The translations under genes and the position numbers were made by a program. Positions 23,330 through 32,186 of a DNA stretch of 64,000 bases are shown piece by piece. Each line of letters starts with the position of its first letter. The first letter of the stretch is position 1. A model generated the notes under the pieces. That model was not told where the DNA came from. It worked only from the letters and a program-made list of their open reading frames with translations, and made no database searches. The stretch is from Ruminococcus sp. (lineage in GTDB: Bacteria; Bacillota; Clostridia; Oscillospirales; Ruminococcaceae): assembly GCA_017525915.1 (NCBI GenBank), contig JAFXSC010000027.1, positions 1 through 64,000 on the forward strand, given 5' to 3'.

Positions 23330-24016
23330 ATGCCGCATATATTATTAGTTGAAGATGATACCGACATAATGCGTATCAATCGCAGCTTCCTTGAAAACGA
23401 AGGATATACCGTGCACTGTGCGGATTCTGTCCAGACAGCAGCTTTCAAGCTCGAAGAGTGTATACCTGATCTCGTCCTGCTCGACGTAATGCTGCCGGAC
23501 GGTGACGGTATGGACTTCTGTAAGATACTGCGCACAAAGACTCAGGCTCCGGTCATATTCCTGACGGCACGCGATGAGAGCGATAGTGTTATCAAGGGCT
23601 TCCGCAGCGGCGGTGATGACTATATCACAAAACCATACGATTTAAATGTATTAAAAGCGCGCATCGAAGCTCAGCTCCGCAGAAACGTCTCACAGGCGCC
23701 GCAGCACCCGCGTATTGAGATGCCCTATCTGACGGTCGATCTTTTTTCGGGTTCCGCAACACTTGACGGAAATGAGTTCTCACTTCCGCAGCGTGAATTG
23801 CAGATACTCTATATGCTTGCTTCAAAAATAGGTGAGAGGATCAGCTACCGCGAGATATACAAGACGATATACGGCTGTGATGTTGACGATAGCAAGAATA
23901 CTATAAGAGTCAATATTTCCCGCCTGAAAAAGCATCTTGAAATGGACGATATGAGTACATATGAGATAGCTTCAACTTCTGAAGGGGAGTATGTTCTGAG
24001 GCGTGTTGTGTTCTGA
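23330..24016 (+). CDS. OmpR/PhoB-family response regulator
   Basis: A 228-residue protein. The receiver domain (1-118) has VEDDTDI, phospho-acceptor Asp in LLDVMLPDGDG, LTARDE and the Lys of YITKPYD. The winged-helix output domain (130-226) includes LPQRELQILYMLASKIGERIS and TIRVNISRLKKHLE. The AGGAGG before the ATG is good. It pairs with the divergent kinase; predicted sites are the three ATTACA-N4-TGTAAT boxes in this window. Confidence 0.93.
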   Translation: MPHILLVEDDTDIMRINRSFLENEGYTVHCADSVQTAAFKLEECIPDLVLLDVMLPDGDGMDFCKILRTKTQAPVIFLTARDESDSVIKGFRSGGDDYITKPYDLNVLKARIEAQLRRNVSQAPQHPRIEMPYLTVDLFSGSATLDGNEFSLPQRELQILYMLASKIGERISYREIYKTIYGCDVDDSKNTIRVNISRLKKHLEMDDMSTYEIASTSEGEYVLRRVVF

Positions 24017-24030
24017 GAAAACAAGTTGTG

Positions 24031-24079
24031 ATTACAATTCTGTAATTTTACTCACTTCCTGAAATAAACGTGCTATAAT
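24031..24079 (+). promoter_or_regulatory. Response-regulator box and -10 of the 24122 lipoprotein gene
   Basis: ATTACA-N4-TGTAAT (24031-24046) is 27 bp from TATAAT (24074-24079). The -35 region (CTCACT) is poor. Spacing and -10 surroundings match the promoter of the 19312-21402 gene. Confidence 0.8.
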
Positions 24080-24121
24080 GGCATTGTAAACAAAAACAAC
24101 ACCCGAAAGGAAGTAGTTACA

Positions 24122-25315
24122 ATGAAAAAATCTTTTATTATACTTACAGCCGCTTTAACAAGCATAAGCCTTTTCTCCTGCGGAGCTGTCAACAGCAGCG
24201 ACAGCGAAAAGAAAGCAGCAACGACTGAAAGCTCGAGCGTTCTCAGCCTTCCAACAATTGACAAGGCAGAGATAGTTGCCGAGTACACTGATGAAGGTGA
24301 CGGTTATGAGTACCGTCTTGACGTTGAAGGCGACTTAAAATACTGGGCGGCAGACATCACCATCACAGAATGCGGTGAACAGTCAACTTTCCAGTCAACG
24401 ACAAGGGACTATGACAGGAACAGCAGGATCATCACTGCCGGCAGCGATATAACAGCTGTAAGCGCAGTGATAACCCCCTATGATGCTGATAACAATGCCG
24501 GAAAGCCCGTAACTATCAACTGGGATCCTAACAGGGTAGAAAAGGCTTCATCAGAGAAAGGTACAGAGAAAGCGACATCAGCCACGACATCTGTAGCTAT
24601 TGAGGATATAACTCTTGACGGTATCGCCGGCAACTGGATATATGAACTTCGCGATGCAAGCTCAACAGAGGAATACGTCGGAATACCGAAGGGCTATGTA
24701 ACTGTATCAAGTGACGGCACATATACCTACAATAACGGAGCATTTACCGAAAACGGCACTGTCAAGGTTGATTACGATGAATTTATGGAAGGTAACAAGG
24801 TACCCTTCTACGCCTTCTATAATGAGAACAATGAGTTCTGGATAGGCTGCTATGTAAATCAGAACGAGAAAGATATATTCTATATCGGAAACGGCGGTGA
24901 GAGCCGTCTGGTTCGTGATACCGGCAATGCTGTCGGCGGTACTGACAATTATTCCGTTCCCAATGAGTACGGCTTCTATGAGTATAAGGAGCCTCCGCGT
25001 GAGGGCGCAGGCTGCATCATGGTCAAGGACATCGAAGGCAAATGGATTCACGGTCAGTTTATCCTTGAAATAAAGAGCTGCGATATGTACAGCGGCGAGT
25101 TTGAGGACAGCAATGAAGGCGGCAATTACACCGGAAAGGTAAAGCTTGAATTCACGCTTGAGGAAAACAACATGACCCAGCTCTGGTACAACCTCTACAC
25201 CAATGACGGCAAGCTTTTCAAGAGCTTCAAGGCTACCGGAGATATCCCGGTAAACTCTATCAAGGACGAACAGTCTAACGGCATCGAGCACACACGCGTC
25301 AAAACTGAGAACTGA
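24122..25315 (+). CDS. Lipoprotein controlled by the two-component system
   Basis: A 397-residue protein with a signal peptide and lipobox LFSC (Cys 20). Two beta-rich modules are visible: residues about 55-145 (YRLDVEGDLKYWAADITIT) and two related later units, ITLDGIAGNWIYELRD (about residue 165) and VKDIEGKWIHGQFILEIK (about residue 303), which look like lipocalin/META-like 'GxW' beta-barrel repeats. No catalytic residues are evident. It has its own terminator and the response-regulator box upstream, so it is probably an envelope-stress or surface-binding lipoprotein. Confidence 0.75.
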   Translation: MKKSFIILTAALTSISLFSCGAVNSSDSEKKAATTESSSVLSLPTIDKAEIVAEYTDEGDGYEYRLDVEGDLKYWAADITITECGEQSTFQSTTRDYDRNSRIITAGSDITAVSAVITPYDADNNAGKPVTINWDPNRVEKASSEKGTEKATSATTSVAIEDITLDGIAGNWIYELRDASSTEEYVGIPKGYVTVSSDGTYTYNNGAFTENGTVKVDYDEFMEGNKVPFYAFYNENNEFWIGCYVNQNEKDIFYIGNGGESRLVRDTGNAVGGTDNYSVPNEYGFYEYKEPPREGAGCIMVKDIEGKWIHGQFILEIKSCDMYSGEFEDSNEGGNYTGKVKLEFTLEENNMTQLWYNLYTNDGKLFKSFKATGDIPVNSIKDEQSNGIEHTRVKTEN

Positions 25316-25330
25316 AATATGATCAAAGCA

Positions 25331-25361
25331 GCTCTGTGCGGGAATCCGCACAGAGCCTTTT
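25331..25361 (+). terminator. Terminator of the 24122 lipoprotein gene
   Basis: GCTCTGTGCGG and CCGCACAGAGC form an 11-bp stem followed by CTTTT. Confidence 0.85.
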
Positions 25362-25525
25362 AATTATTCTGCTGATGAAAACTATGCTTGACACACCTAT
25401 TCTTATCAAGTATAATTTGAAATATAAACCGAAGCCGTTCGCTTGGAGCGGTATATAAAAGGGTGATAATAAGAGATCGTTTCTTTTAAAGGGGACGGCT
25501 TTCCTTTAACTTAGAATAACAGAAA

Positions 25526-25547
25526 CGGCGAGCCATAAGGCTCGCCG
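25526..25547 (-). terminator. Terminator of the GH8 endoglucanase gene
   Basis: CGGCGAGCC and GGCTCGCCG form a 9-bp stem just beyond the stop of the minus-strand gene, followed on that strand by TTTCTGTTATT. Confidence 0.65.
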
Positions 25548-25567
25548 CTGTGTTTATAGAGTATCCT

Positions 25568-26995
25568 TCATTGATATGCCAAGTTACGATGTTTTGTGAA
25601 AACCTTCCGTTTTAGCAGGATAAGGTCAAAGACGTCAAGTCTGCTGTCGCTGTTGATATCTCCTGCCTTCCAGTTCTTGAATTCTGAGGAATCAGAACCG
25701 AGCAGCCACTTTTGCAGCAGGATAACATCAGCGATACTGAGGTCACCATCCATGTTGACATCTCCGGTTAAGTCGGAAGTCTCCGGGACTATCCAGCCGC
25801 CGTCGTCGGTGATAAGGCAGAGCATTGCGATAGTATTGCCGAAATATGAGTCTATACCGATATCAATGACTTCGCTTCGTATAGCATCGTGCCATTCGGT
25901 ATCGCCTGCACAGGCGGCTGTAAGCATGAGCGGCGCAGTGAAGCAGAGGTCATCCCAGTCTGAGACTGCATTGCCGTCAGGGGTATATCCTGCCATGATC
26001 ATTTCGGGATCACCGCCGGTCGCTGTTTTGAAGAAGGAATTGACCGTTTCTGCATATCGCTTTGCATCTTTGTTATTTCCGACTATCGCATCAGTGCCTA
26101 TACGCCACGGAGTTCGGCAGGAGTTATAGTAATAATTCCCGTCACTGTCGTCTTCGAGGAAGTATGCAGGAGCAGGTATCCATGAGCCGCTGCTGTCCTT
26201 GACTATGAAATCCGGAAGCAGACCGGTATGGTATCTGTCAACGAAGCCATTGATGATACTGTAAGTGTTATCGTACAGAGTGTTCCAGCGTTCATCACCT
26301 GTTACGGCTGCGAATACCGGAAAATACTGCATTATGAAGTCGGAAGCGCGGGTCGCGGTGAAGTATTTGTCGTTTTCATCAACATCATATGCCCAGTCAC
26401 CGAGACGCAGTATATTGTCAGTATGGCTGACATCGTATTCCATAATGTCATTTAATACAAGCTCAGCAGCACGGCGGTAGTCTGTTCCGCTGTCGCTGCC
26501 CCATATACTGTCTGCGAGCAGGAGCGCATAGGCGATATCAAGATCGCCGTCGGTAGCCGAATCGCATCCGTTTGAGTCAACAAGCTCCCTGCCGTTATCG
26601 CTCTGCTGCCATGCCATAAGGTGCGGACCTATACTGCTCGGGTGTGCAAGATAATACCGGTACATTCCGTCGAAGATATCCTTTGCATCGCTGTCATAGT
26701 CTGACATGAGAGCCGTAATGAGCATACCGTAGCCGTGAGCTTCGGAAACAGTCACAGGTACTTCCGTATGTGCCTGTTCATAAGTCTGATCACCGTAGAA
26801 CACATAATACTGAGTGTCGTCGCTGACGTAAGGATCACTGTAAAGATAGGTGTTTTTCCACTCCTTATAGTATTCGAGCGTTTCAGACGACAGTTTATCA
26901 GCAGCCGGCGATGCAGAACTTGTTCTGAGAGGAGCAGGTGTAAACGGTGCTGTCAGCAGCGCCGCAGAAAGAAGTGAAGATATCAGTCTTTTCAT
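25568..26995 (-). CDS. GH8 endoglucanase with C-terminal dockerin
   Basis: A 475-residue exported enzyme. After the signal peptide (MKRLISSLLSAALLTAPFT) comes a glycoside hydrolase family 8 domain (about 30-400): SEAHGYGMLITALM carries the proposed general-acid Glu, and ATDGDLDIAYALLLADSIW matches the GH8 signature with its catalytic Asp. Residues about 405-470 are a type I dockerin with two Ca-binding repeats, GDVNMDGDLSIADVILLQKW and GDINSDSRLDVFDLILLKRK. It should cleave beta-1,4-glucan and plug into a cohesin-bearing scaffold. The ATG at 26995 follows GAGGGG; the longer frame to 27034 overlaps the upstream gene. It lies 25 bp after a diguanylate cyclase gene, likely in one transcript. Confidence 0.92.
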   Translation of the reverse strand: MKRLISSLLSAALLTAPFTPAPLRTSSASPAADKLSSETLEYYKEWKNTYLYSDPYVSDDTQYYVFYGDQTYEQAHTEVPVTVSEAHGYGMLITALMSDYDSDAKDIFDGMYRYYLAHPSSIGPHLMAWQQSDNGRELVDSNGCDSATDGDLDIAYALLLADSIWGSDSGTDYRRAAELVLNDIMEYDVSHTDNILRLGDWAYDVDENDKYFTATRASDFIMQYFPVFAAVTGDERWNTLYDNTYSIINGFVDRYHTGLLPDFIVKDSSGSWIPAPAYFLEDDSDGNYYYNSCRTPWRIGTDAIVGNNKDAKRYAETVNSFFKTATGGDPEMIMAGYTPDGNAVSDWDDLCFTAPLMLTAACAGDTEWHDAIRSEVIDIGIDSYFGNTIAMLCLITDDGGWIVPETSDLTGDVNMDGDLSIADVILLQKWLLGSDSSEFKNWKAGDINSDSRLDVFDLILLKRKVFTKHRNLAYQ

Positions 26996-27020
26996 CAGAA
27001 ATGTACCCCTCACCTTTGTA

Positions 27021-28433
27021 TTATGTTCTCGCATGCCTTCTTCTGTCCTTATCGGGATTCAGGCGATAGTATTCCGCTTTGTCCTTGTACATATTCTCGT
27101 CAGCGGTATGCATTGCCCTGCTGATGTCATATTTGCCTGTGACAAAAGCCGTGCCTATCGCAAAGCTCACATCGGGCGTGCTTTGTATGAGAGCGCGAAG
27201 CTGCTTTACCTGCTGTGCCAGCTTATCCTCTGTTATATCCGGACAGAGCACAACGAACTCGTCTCCGCCGGCACGGTAGATCTCATAATCCCCGAAGGTA
27301 ATCTTCAGCAGCGATGCCGCTTTTGAGAGAAGTCTGTCACCGGCATCGTGACCCTCAACGTCATTCACGTTCTTCAGCCCGTTCAGGTCAGCAAAGACTA
27401 CTCCCATAGATGCAGGGAGTGCAGCTTTACCGGATATGAGCGCATCAACACGATCGTTCATAGCATTGCGGTTGTTGACCTGTGTCAGCTCATCAACTGT
27501 ACTTCTTATCTCCAGATGCGAGATGAGCTGGTGGTTCTGAATGACAGCCGCGAGTAGGAAAGCCGAGAGTTCGAGCGTACTTTTTATTTTCATCATCTTT
27601 GAGGTATCAAAGTTTGCAGCCCAGATAAAGCCAACAAGCGTTCTCTTGCAGCGTATCTCGAAAAGTATGAGGTTCCTTATATCATGCATGCAGAGGGACT
27701 TGTACCACAGAGGATCGCGCTCCTCGATTACTTTCAGGTCTTCAAGGAGCAGACAGTCGCTCATTTCAAGAGCTTTCTCCCAGCGCATAGCGACTTCAAA
27801 GGGCGTGCATTCCATTTCTGACGAAAAGGTCTCGAGCTGCTTCTGCTGGAGTCCCATGTCATTGAAAAAGGCGCACTGTCTGGTAGTTTCGTCAACAGTA
27901 TATATCGAGCACTTCTCAGCGCCGCATATCTCTTTTATCTCCGCCGCTGCGGCAGACATAGCCTGATCGAAGTCCTGCATTTCGTGGAGCTTTATGCTCA
28001 TATTTGTAATGGCAGTAGCGACATCGGCTGTATGCTGGGACATCGAATCAGTTTCGAGCTCATCAGCGTATTCGAGTATGTACAGGCAATAGACAGTTTT
28101 TACATCACCATCGGCAGTGGGAGCATCGGCATCGCAGACAGGGATATAGAAACCCTTCAGCCAGAAGCCGCGGGCATTCACATAGGAATACAGCGAGCGC
28201 TTTGTGCTTCCGCTCTTATAGAGATATCGCTCGAAATTGAGGTCCATCCAGTAATTGCGGTAGGGGATACCCGGATAGAATTCAGGTGCATCTGGGCGGA
28301 AATGGAGCATACCTTCGTTTTTCTTGTTCACGCCCATAAGACGTATCTCGCTGAAAGAGCCGTCAGGCAGGATATCAAAGGAATAAAGGCTGGCAAGTCC
28401 GTCAATGCCTTCCAGCCATGACTGTAAATTCAT
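27021..28433 (-). CDS. Diguanylate cyclase with N-terminal PAS/GAF-like sensor
   Basis: A 470-residue cytoplasmic protein without membrane segments. Residues about 1-125 form a PAS-like region, 145-300 a GAF-like region (EKCSIYTVDETTRQCAFF), and 305-465 a GGDEF domain with YRAGGDEFVVL as active site, so it should make c-di-GMP. The inhibitory RxxD site is not obvious upstream. AGGAGG precedes the ATG. It is directly upstream of the GH8 endoglucanase gene on the same strand and has its own promoter at 28470-28498. Confidence 0.88.
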   Translation of the reverse strand: MNLQSWLEGIDGLASLYSFDILPDGSFSEIRLMGVNKKNEGMLHFRPDAPEFYPGIPYRNYWMDLNFERYLYKSGSTKRSLYSYVNARGFWLKGFYIPVCDADAPTADGDVKTVYCLYILEYADELETDSMSQHTADVATAITNMSIKLHEMQDFDQAMSAAAAEIKEICGAEKCSIYTVDETTRQCAFFNDMGLQQKQLETFSSEMECTPFEVAMRWEKALEMSDCLLLEDLKVIEERDPLWYKSLCMHDIRNLILFEIRCKRTLVGFIWAANFDTSKMMKIKSTLELSAFLLAAVIQNHQLISHLEIRSTVDELTQVNNRNAMNDRVDALISGKAALPASMGVVFADLNGLKNVNDVEGHDAGDRLLSKAASLLKITFGDYEIYRAGGDEFVVLCPDITEDKLAQQVKQLRALIQSTPDVSFAIGTAFVTGKYDISRAMHTADENMYKDKAEYYRLNPDKDRRRHART

Positions 28434-28469
28434 AGGAAAACCTCCTTTTGCGGAGTATTATATAATAAT

Positions 28470-28498
28470 ATATTACCACAAAATGATATTTTTGTCAA
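28470..28498 (-). promoter_or_regulatory. Promoter of the diguanylate cyclase / GH8 operon
   Basis: TTGACA (28498-28493) and TAATAT (28475-28470) on the minus strand, spacer 17 bp. Confidence 0.7.
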
Positions 28499-28535
28499 TA
28501 TGCTGTAAATTTTACATCAACTATTTTCAAAAATG

Positions 28536-28564
28536 TTGAAAATGCGTCTGCGATATGATATAAT
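28536..28564 (+). promoter_or_regulatory. Promoter of the dockerin/beta-helix protein gene
   Basis: TTGAAA (28536-28541) and TATAAT (28559-28564), spacer 17 bp, 56 nt before the start codon. Confidence 0.7.
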
Positions 28565-28619
28565 ACATGAGAAGACACTATTTTATCCATTAAAAAGACG
28601 CAAGCGAGGTGAGTGTGTT

Positions 28620-30818
28620 ATGAAAAAGAAGCTAAGTATCATGATATCAGCAATTATCTGTACGGCAGCCGTTCCGGCAGATTCTCATGCCGCCGGTAGT
28701 CCGTGGAAATTCACATCTTCATTCATTCAGAACTGGTACTGCCGCGACTGGACTGAGGAGCGCTGGGAACAGGAATTCACAGCCGCAAAGTCTGCCGGCT
28801 TTGATTCGCTGATACTGCAATCGACTTACGATATCGTGCGCGGAGACTGCGCCGGAAATAAGCAGGATACCGCGGCTTATCCCTCAGCGGAGAGCTTCTG
28901 TATGTTCCCCTCGGCAATCAGCGCGACCTATCATTCTTCCCAGAACAGCGGAGATGCGATTGAACTTGCTCTAAAAGCAGCGAAAGCAACAGATATGCAG
29001 CTATGGATCGGTATTGTTAATGATGATATGTGGTGGAATTACGGCTGGGGAGCACCTTCAAGCTATTTTGAGGACTGGTGCGGTTCCAATTCGGAGCTTA
29101 GCAGCGGACTTATAAGCGAGATATGGCAGCGCTACGGCAGCGATTACGGCGACCAGATAGCAGGCTGGTACTACACGAACGAGATATGGAACATCGACGC
29201 TGCCTGTGACGGTTCGGACAACGGCGAATACGCGCGTATAATAGGCGAGAACATCAATGCGGCAGTTACAGCGATAAACAGGGCTTGTCCCGGAAAGCCG
29301 CTCATCATCAGCCCGTTTTTCAACACTGACATTTCCTCTCCGGAGCAGTTCGGGAGCTTCATCAGCGATGTCATAGCTTCGTCCGGACTGCGTGATATAG
29401 ACATTTATGCTCCGCAGGAAGGCGGTGGACGTGAGTATCCTCCGGAGATTATCCGCAAGTGGGCTGAGGAGCAGAAAAAGGCTGTTGACGGGCGTATGCA
29501 CTTCTGGATGAATAACGAGTGCTTCGGCAAGGAGCGTACTGCCAAGCCTGTTGAGCAGTTACGTGAGAATTATAATGCCACTGCTGACCTTGCAGAGAAC
29601 AATATCCTGTTTTCGTGGAACCACTATTATGCGACCGATAATGCGCTGAACAGTCAGTTCACAGCGTTCAGTTCGGAAACGGTCAGTGGTGATGTGAACG
29701 GTGACGGAGAGCTTACAGTTGCCGATATAGTGCTTTTGCAGAAGTGGCTGTTAGCTTCGCCCGACGCGCAGCTCAGGAACTGGCAGGCTGCTGATCTGTG
29801 TACCGACGGCAGGCTTGACGTTTTCGATATGATACAGATGCGGAGAGCACTCATTGACTCGCAGAATGTGGATAACAGCATTGTCGTATCCAACGTTGAG
29901 GAGCTCCGTGCTGCTGTGAAAAATGCCGGTGCAGGTGACGTTATAAAGGTCGCTCCGGGGGAATATCTCTGCGGAAGTCAGAAGCTATACTCACAGGCAG
30001 AAGGCACCGCTGAGAAGCCGATAGTCCTTGAAGCTCTTGACAAAAACGATCCTCCCGTGCTCAGAGGAGCAAATACTGCAAGCGGTTATATCCTGCACAT
30101 TACCGGTGACAACTGGGTGGTTGACGGCTTGAAACTTACCAATTCTCAGAAGGGGATAGTCCTTGATAACTCAAATCATACCGTCATACAGAACTGCGAG
30201 GTATGTGATATAGGTGCAGAGGCGATAGCTGTCCGTGACGGCAGTTCTTACTGCACTGTGAAGTCCTGCTATATCCACGATACCGGACTTGTTTCTCCCG
30301 GATACGGTGAGGGCGTCTACATTGGCAGCTCAAAGGAAAAGACGGAGTTCGACTTCAAGTGTGACCACAACAAGGTTATTGACTGCACTTTTAAAAATGT
30401 AGCCGCAGAGCACGTTGACGTCAAGGAGTACACAACAGGTACGGAGATTTGCGGCTGCACTTTCTATGGTGACGGCATGACCGGTGAGAACTACGCCGGA
30501 AGTTTTCTCGACCTCAAGGGCAACGACTGCTATGTACATGATAACGTGGGCTACCGGAACGGAAATCCGAAGATCGTTGCGGCTTTCGAGGTGCATGAGC
30601 AGGTCGAGGGCTGGGGATATCATCACATTTTCGAGAACAACACGCTGTACATGGATCAGCCATACGGCGCGGAGAATACAAGCCGCAGGATGTATGTAGT
30701 TGACGGCTGGTTCAGCGATTTTTCCGTGAAGAATAACCTTGTGGATTACGGAAACGGGCTTGTTCACGCGGATAGCTGGGAGTTCTACAACTCAGACAAT
30801 GTCACTTATCTTGAATGA
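28620..30818 (+). CDS. Exported DUF4434-like TIM-barrel / dockerin / parallel beta-helix protein
   Basis: A 732-residue exported protein with an unusual order. After the signal peptide (ending ADSHA) residues about 25-350 resemble a DUF4434-type (beta/alpha)8 domain (SFIQNWYCRDWTEERWEQEF, GWYYTNEIWNID, DIDIYAPQEGGG, FSWNHYYAT). Residues 355-425 are a dockerin with two repeats (GDVNGDGELTVADIVLLQKW and LCTDGRLDVFDMIQMRRAL). Residues about 430-732 form a right-handed beta-helix like pectate lyase family 9/chondroitinase-B-like proteins (VVDGLKLTNSQKGIVLDN, NHTVIQNCEVCDIG). Both ends thus look like polysaccharide-acting modules with the dockerin in the middle. The exact substrate is not evident. 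GAGGTGA precedes the ATG. Confidence 0.8.
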   Translation: MKKKLSIMISAIICTAAVPADSHAAGSPWKFTSSFIQNWYCRDWTEERWEQEFTAAKSAGFDSLILQSTYDIVRGDCAGNKQDTAAYPSAESFCMFPSAISATYHSSQNSGDAIELALKAAKATDMQLWIGIVNDDMWWNYGWGAPSSYFEDWCGSNSELSSGLISEIWQRYGSDYGDQIAGWYYTNEIWNIDAACDGSDNGEYARIIGENINAAVTAINRACPGKPLIISPFFNTDISSPEQFGSFISDVIASSGLRDIDIYAPQEGGGREYPPEIIRKWAEEQKKAVDGRMHFWMNNECFGKERTAKPVEQLRENYNATADLAENNILFSWNHYYATDNALNSQFTAFSSETVSGDVNGDGELTVADIVLLQKWLLASPDAQLRNWQAADLCTDGRLDVFDMIQMRRALIDSQNVDNSIVVSNVEELRAAVKNAGAGDVIKVAPGEYLCGSQKLYSQAEGTAEKPIVLEALDKNDPPVLRGANTASGYILHITGDNWVVDGLKLTNSQKGIVLDNSNHTVIQNCEVCDIGAEAIAVRDGSSYCTVKSCYIHDTGLVSPGYGEGVYIGSSKEKTEFDFKCDHNKVIDCTFKNVAAEHVDVKEYTTGTEICGCTFYGDGMTGENYAGSFLDLKGNDCYVHDNVGYRNGNPKIVAAFEVHEQVEGWGYHHIFENNTLYMDQPYGAENTSRRMYVVDGWFSDFSVKNNLVDYGNGLVHADSWEFYNSDNVTYLE

Positions 30819-30959
30819 TATAATACCTTAAAAATAAAAACTGTAAAAATCTGAAAAAATTTATGTATCCGGTGTCACAATTCTGAAATGCCAGCTGTAT
30901 ATAGGTCAGAACGGCAAATAAAACCGTTGAAAATCAAATTTATGAAAGCAGGTATTATT

Positions 30960-32171
30960 ATGAAAAAGATTATTGCAACAACAATGGCACTGGTTATGGC
31001 GGCTTCTATGACAGCTTGCGGAAGCGTTGACAGCTCATCAGGCACTAAGCCCGGAGCAAATGTATCCGATATGTCCTACGGCGGTCCGGAAGCTAAAACT
31101 ACAACGGAGGCGGTAACAACAATGGCAGCAACGGAGGCAACGACTATAGCACAGCTTGCAGGCGGCTGGGCAGCTGTATCAGGTGATACATCACTCAGCG
31201 CAAACAAAAACGCAAAGGCAGCCTTTGACAAGGCGACAGGAGCACTTGCAGGCATGGGATTTGAGCCGCTTGCAGTTCTTGGTACTCAGGTAGTTGCCGG
31301 TACGAATTACTGCATTCTTTGCAGAGGCAGGGCAACAGTTCCGGGCGCAGAGCCTTGTATCGAACTTGTGTACATCTATGAGGACTTAAAGGGCAATGCA
31401 GAGATAACCGGTTCAAAGACAATTATCGGCAGTGAGTCTCTTGACGGCGGCTGGTCGGCAAACAGCGGCGATACCGACATTGCAAAGAACGCTGACGTGA
31501 AGAAGGCTTTTGAGAAGGTAACTGATACTCTTACAGGTCTCTCACTGGAACCCACTGCATATCTCGGCAGTCAGGTCGTTGCAGGTTCAAATTATCTCAT
31601 TCTTTGCAAAGCAACGGCAGCAGTTCCCAATGCTGTGCCTGAGTTCAGGTTAGTTACCGTTTACGCTGACCTTGAAGGCGGTGCGGAGATGACAGATATT
31701 GACGAGATATCATTCGGCGAGTATGACGGAGAAGCCAGCGAAAGTGAAGAAAACACTGAGGAGGCAACTGCTCAGCTCGCCAATCCGTGGGCTGGATATG
31801 CAACTGTCGAAGAAGCTGCAAATGCTGCCAATATCAGTTTTGCTGCTCCAGATACTCTCGGAGGAAGAGAGCGGTACCTCGTTCAGGCTATGAAGGGCGT
31901 TGCAGAGGTAAGATACGGCACCGGCAGCGATACAACGGGATTCCGCAAGGGGACTGGTACTGACGATATTTCCGGTGACTACAACACATACAATGAGATT
32001 AGCACGGCTGAGGTTTCCGGTGCAGATGTAACTCTCCGCGGCAATGACGGAAAGGTATTCGGGGCTATCTGGAATGACGGCACTTACAGCTACGCATATT
32101 ACGCAGATGGCGGTGTCTCCATTGACGCAGCAAAGGCTGATATAGCAGCAATTATCGCAGAGAATAACTGA
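30960..32171 (+). CDS. Lipoprotein with two cystatin-like repeats
   Basis: A 403-residue lipoprotein (lipobox MTAC, Cys 20). Two tandem units of about 90 residues (about 65-155 and 160-250) each start with GGW, contain an alpha-helix (KAAFDKATGALAGM / KKAFEKVTDTLTGL) and then LGTQVVAGTNYCIL / LGSQVVAGSNYLIL. Q-V-V-A-G is the classic inhibitory loop of cystatins (MEROPS I25), and the following VPGAEPCIELVYIYEDL / VPNAVPEFRLVTVYADL strands fit the same fold. The C-terminal 130 residues resemble the extracytoplasmic domain of the anti-sigma factor two genes downstream (TDDISGDYNTYNEI versus TEDISGEYDEFTTV). Predicted role: surface-bound inhibitor of C1-type cysteine proteases. First gene of an operon with the ECF sigma factor. 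Confidence 0.75.
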   Translation: MKKIIATTMALVMAASMTACGSVDSSSGTKPGANVSDMSYGGPEAKTTTEAVTTMAATEATTIAQLAGGWAAVSGDTSLSANKNAKAAFDKATGALAGMGFEPLAVLGTQVVAGTNYCILCRGRATVPGAEPCIELVYIYEDLKGNAEITGSKTIIGSESLDGGWSANSGDTDIAKNADVKKAFEKVTDTLTGLSLEPTAYLGSQVVAGSNYLILCKATAAVPNAVPEFRLVTVYADLEGGAEMTDIDEISFGEYDGEASESEENTEEATAQLANPWAGYATVEEAANAANISFAAPDTLGGRERYLVQAMKGVAEVRYGTGSDTTGFRKGTGTDDISGDYNTYNEISTAEVSGADVTLRGNDGKVFGAIWNDGTYSYAYYADGGVSIDAAKADIAAIIAENN

Positions 32172-32186
32172 TTACAGGAGCATAAT

